From Nymphaea colorata (taxonomy: Eukaryota; Streptophyta; Magnoliopsida; Nymphaeales; Nymphaeaceae): a DNA stretch of 64,000 nucleotides. Each line of letters opens with the position of its first letter. The first letter of the stretch is position 1. Positions 61,082 through 64,000 of the stretch are shown in pieces. The notes under the pieces are model-generated. The model saw only the letters and a program-made list of their open reading frames with translations. It ran no database searches and was not told the DNA's origin. Where the stretch lies: assembly GCF_008831285.2 (NCBI RefSeq), contig NC_045150.1, positions 16,677,362 to 16,741,361 on the forward strand. The letters are read 5' to 3'. Made by a program: the position numbers and the translations under genes.

Positions 61082-61617
61082 TTTGGCACCAGTGGTGGAG
61101 CCAGACATTTTTGGCTATGGGGCACTAGTACATAGAATGTGATTTTTTTTTTTTTTTTTTGCTATGGGGTACTAGTACATAGTAACACGAAGATGCAACA
61201 GGCAGAAGAAAACCTCAAAGCAAGAAAATAAACCAAGAAAAGAAGAAGGGGAGAAAAAGGAGAAAGAAGAGAAAAAGCTACACATCTGGTGAAAAAGCAG
61301 TACAACGAAAGGGAGGAGCTTATGAAAGGTTGGTTTCTTAGACATAATGTGTCGTTTTCTTCCTCCTACACATCTTACTCCTTTTTCTTTTTTCCCCTTC
61401 TCCTCCTCTCTCTCTCTAAGGAAAATTCTAAGTCCTTTTCCCCTTTGTTGCAGTTTTTCACGCAGATTTCGTTGGGAATTTGAGAGAGAAACAGAGGAAT
61501 TCTCTTTCCCAGTTTGCTTTTGGAGGTAGTGGGAGTAAGGTATTGGGAGGGGAACGATGGGCTGGCGTGGGCAGGCGCCCACGCCAGCCCCACGCTGGCT
61601 CCACCACTGTTTGGCAC
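61082..61617. mobile_element. hAT-type MITE with 8 bp target duplication
   Basis: The element spans 61090-61609 (520 bp). Its ends are a perfect 15 bp inverted repeat, CAGTGGTGGAGCCAG (61090-61104) and CTGGCTCCACCACTG (61595-61609). TTTGGCAC flanks it on both sides (61082-61089 and 61610-61617), and 8 bp duplications are diagnostic for hAT transposase. It encodes no transposase, so it would move only with help from an autonomous relative. The CAGTGG(T/C)GGAGCCAG terminus is, as far as I recall, widespread among plant hAT elements. Inside are a T-run (61143-61160), a duplicated ACTAGTACATAG and a GC-rich palindrome, GGCTGGCGTGGGC...GCCCACGCCAGCC, near the right end. Confidence 0.93.
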
Positions 61618-61744
61618 CCACAATAGGGGAAACAAAATATATATAAATGAATAAGAGAATAAATGAGAACTCACCTTGGGTATGGCATGTAACGCGGCAT
61701 CACTAGCTAGAACCATCAATGAATTGACGGAGGTCAGAGATAGC

Positions 61745-61996
61745 GTTACCTCATACATCTATCTACTACCTTATTATCTCATAAATATTTTATTATATCA
61801 AAAAAAATATCTCATACTTATGTTTAATGTTATCTCATATATCCATCAGTTGTCCCATTATCTCATAAGTCTTTTGTTATCTTATAAACATTATCTCATA
61901 TTTATATTTCACGTTATCTCATACATCTGTCTGTCTGTTATCTTATTATCTCATAAATATTCTGTTAACTCATAAGCATTATCTAATACTTATTTG
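61745..61996. repeat. 84 bp tandem repeat, 3 diverged copies
   Basis: GTTA(C/T)CTCATA starts at 61745, 61829 and 61913, exactly 84 bp apart. The copies are diverged and are made of smaller TTATCTCATA words. Confidence 0.8.
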
Positions 61997-64000
61997 TTAT
62001 TTTATACCTCTTTGTTTTCTCACGCGCATGCATACGTAATGTTTGAGCATGAAAGTAAATATAAATGTTAGTAGTATAGTCTATATCCACCGTATGCTCA
62101 TTACATACCCATGGCAACGTAGAGAACTCGATTTCAAAAGTGAGAGATGGGCTTGAAATGGGTTTGCATACGTGTTACAACAGAATTTCAAATCTGAACC
62201 ATTGTTTTAGTTTATGTTTTAAAAAGGCTTGTTACAGTCATAAACTTTCTATCCAGCCTCACCTTTGCAAGGTTTTATTTTCGGAAAGATGTTTCCGAAC
62301 CCTCTTTTTGCAATTTTGAGTAGTCTTATGTCAATTATTTTTGGAAAGGATGTTTCAATCTTTGGAAAGAATTTTGTGTTCTATTAGTTTTAGAAATTTA
62401 TGAAAAGGTCTTTCCATTCTGTTTCCTATAAAATGAGAAAATTACTAGCTCTTTTAAATTTAGAAAATGAGGATCTTTGTTATGAGAATTTATCTAAAAT
62501 GTATATTTATTTGAAAAGAAAGCTTCTGACTGACTTATTTTCATCTAAACTGAGTAAACTCCTTTTGAATTTCTCTTTTCTCTTGTTTGTGACAAGAAAA
62601 GTTCCAAATGGTAAAGATAAGTCTTATGTTCAAGCGGGCTTAGGATAGATCTGGATCCAATATGAACATATATTTAGTTGTTGTCAATAAGTTTGGATAT
62701 GGATCCACCTTATTTTGAAAATGTATATCTTTATTTGGAAATAATTTTGGATTTGGACCAACTTATATAAATTTAGTTGTCGAAATAAATTGTTTGGAAA
62801 GCATATTTTGGAATTTTAAAAGTAGATGTAGATTTAAAACCCATGCTTTAAAAATAGACAGGTTGTAGCTCAAAATGATTTCTGATTTGGACCTAAAATA
62901 CATTTCAACTGTTGTCAAAAAATAAATTTGGATAAGTGGCCAACTTATTTTGAACATATATTTTACTTGTTCTAAACTTGTTTGGAATGGGATCCACCTT
63001 GTTTTAATTGTAGATGTTTTGGATTTTTCGAAATTATATTCAGATTTGGGTTTGGATCTAATATTTCAATATTGTCAATGAAGTTGTTTTTTTTTTATGT
63101 TCTATTTCTTTAAAATTGGGATTAGATGTCTTGTTTTAAAAGTAGATATTTTAAATTGTGGTGAATGATTTTGAAAATAGATCTATCTTAAAAGCTTTAT
63201 ACTAATTTTGGATTTTGGATCCTTTGAAAATGTATGTGTTTAATTATGTTAAACGGATCTGGATCTGAACGCAGTTTGGCCTATACATTTTGATGGTGTG
63301 AGTTCGTTTCATTAATGGAAACTTTGGGAATAATAAAACACGATAATAAATACTTATGAATATAAAATTATATGTTTTCATTGGATCTGTTGCATGATTA
63401 CGCACGGATCTAACTTGTTTCAGCATGTACATGTACATGTTTGTAACTTTGCTAACTGATGCATATGAATTGTAGGATGGTCATAGAATCATGTTCTATT
63501 TGTTTTAATTAAGCGTATACATTTGTGTTTTGTAAACTTATAGATTTGCTTGGATTAATAATTGAGATACAAACTTCTGTGCTAATGAATTGAGATATAT
63601 GTGCTCGTGAACATACAACTGATTGGTCTTGATGACCAAAAACTTATATTGTGCTAATTATCTAAGTTCATATATGCTATACATGATGTTGTTAATTATA
63701 AATGAATCCTATCGAAAATATGTTTAAATTATGAACTAAGTAATGAATGTTCATAAACATATCTGACCTAACCTTAATTGGTCCGAACTGCTCAGAGGAG
63801 TAGGTGGTACGATATTTCATGACATGAGGAAGAAGGTTAGGGTTGCCCTTCCGCCTAGGTGAGGTTGGGGATGGTCAATAGACTTTTGGTTGTTTGTTGT
63901 TGTTTCTGTTATGTTTATATGAGTACGTCCAGAATTGGGGAACACCATCCACGTGAAAGATCATCCATTTCATGGTCTAATTTAACTTATTATTTAACAT
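61997..64000. other. Intergenic, degenerate AT-rich repeats, no gene seen
   Basis: From about 62640 to 63230 the plus strand holds a loose repeat of phrases like TTTGGATATGGATCCACCTT and AGTTGTTGTCAATAAG at irregular spacing. The rest is AT-rich without a supported gene. An 82-codon frame at 62400-62648 has the composition of random AT-rich DNA. Confidence 0.55.

Noticed and set aside
62400-62648. 82-codon plus-strand frame
   Set aside because: AT-rich composition typical of chance frames, with no motif and no conserved context.
63420-63440. CATGTACATGTACATG repeat as a regulatory palindrome
   Set aside because: It is a very short simple repeat with no gene nearby.

Overview
The window is nuclear DNA from a flowering plant; I cannot name the species. 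The evidence is a Ty3/Gypsy chromovirus whose primer-binding site matches plant initiator Met-tRNA, an intronless dirigent-family gene, a hAT-type MITE and AT-rich intergenic DNA. About 84% of the window (1-53630) is retrotransposon or retrotransposon-derived. The right-hand 10 kb is AT-rich and carries the only ordinary host gene I can support.

Region 1 (1-35521) is a head-to-tail array of about 17 monomers of roughly 2.0-2.2 kb, open at the left window edge. The monomer matches the central part of a long terminal repeat (LTR) that is present once, in its native LTR context, at 50896-53060. The array is therefore an LTR-derived satellite. Nearly every monomer keeps a minus-strand TATA box preceded by a cluster of short palindromes, so the array is also a series of potential promoters. 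Monomers differ by private deletions and duplications and by shared ones that recur several units apart.

Region 2 (35522-37060 plus 48909-53630, minus strand) is the wreck of the retrotransposon that supplied this LTR. It consists of a 4.15 kb 5' LTR (49483-53630), a primer-binding site, and a gag gene with two in-frame stops that is cut off abruptly where it meets the array at 35521/35522.

Region 3 (37061-48908, plus strand) is a nearly intact 11.85 kb Tekay/Del-like chromovirus inserted into that gag gene. It has two 3.5 kb LTRs, a GGTCC target-site duplication, a primer-binding site and one 1809-codon ORF (gag, protease, reverse transcriptase, RNase H, integrase, chromodomain). The ORF runs on into the 3' LTR. 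The two LTRs differ by about 1.3% by eye, so the insertion is young. Its LTR ends and gag resemble those of the element it interrupted, so it landed in a relative.

Region 4 (53631-64000) is AT-rich DNA with a dirigent gene on the minus strand (55505-56080) complete with TATA box and poly(A) signal. It also holds short tandem repeats of 27, 40 and 84 bp, a 520 bp hAT-type MITE with a perfect 8 bp target duplication (61090-61609), and long stretches of degenerate low-complexity sequence without recognisable genes.
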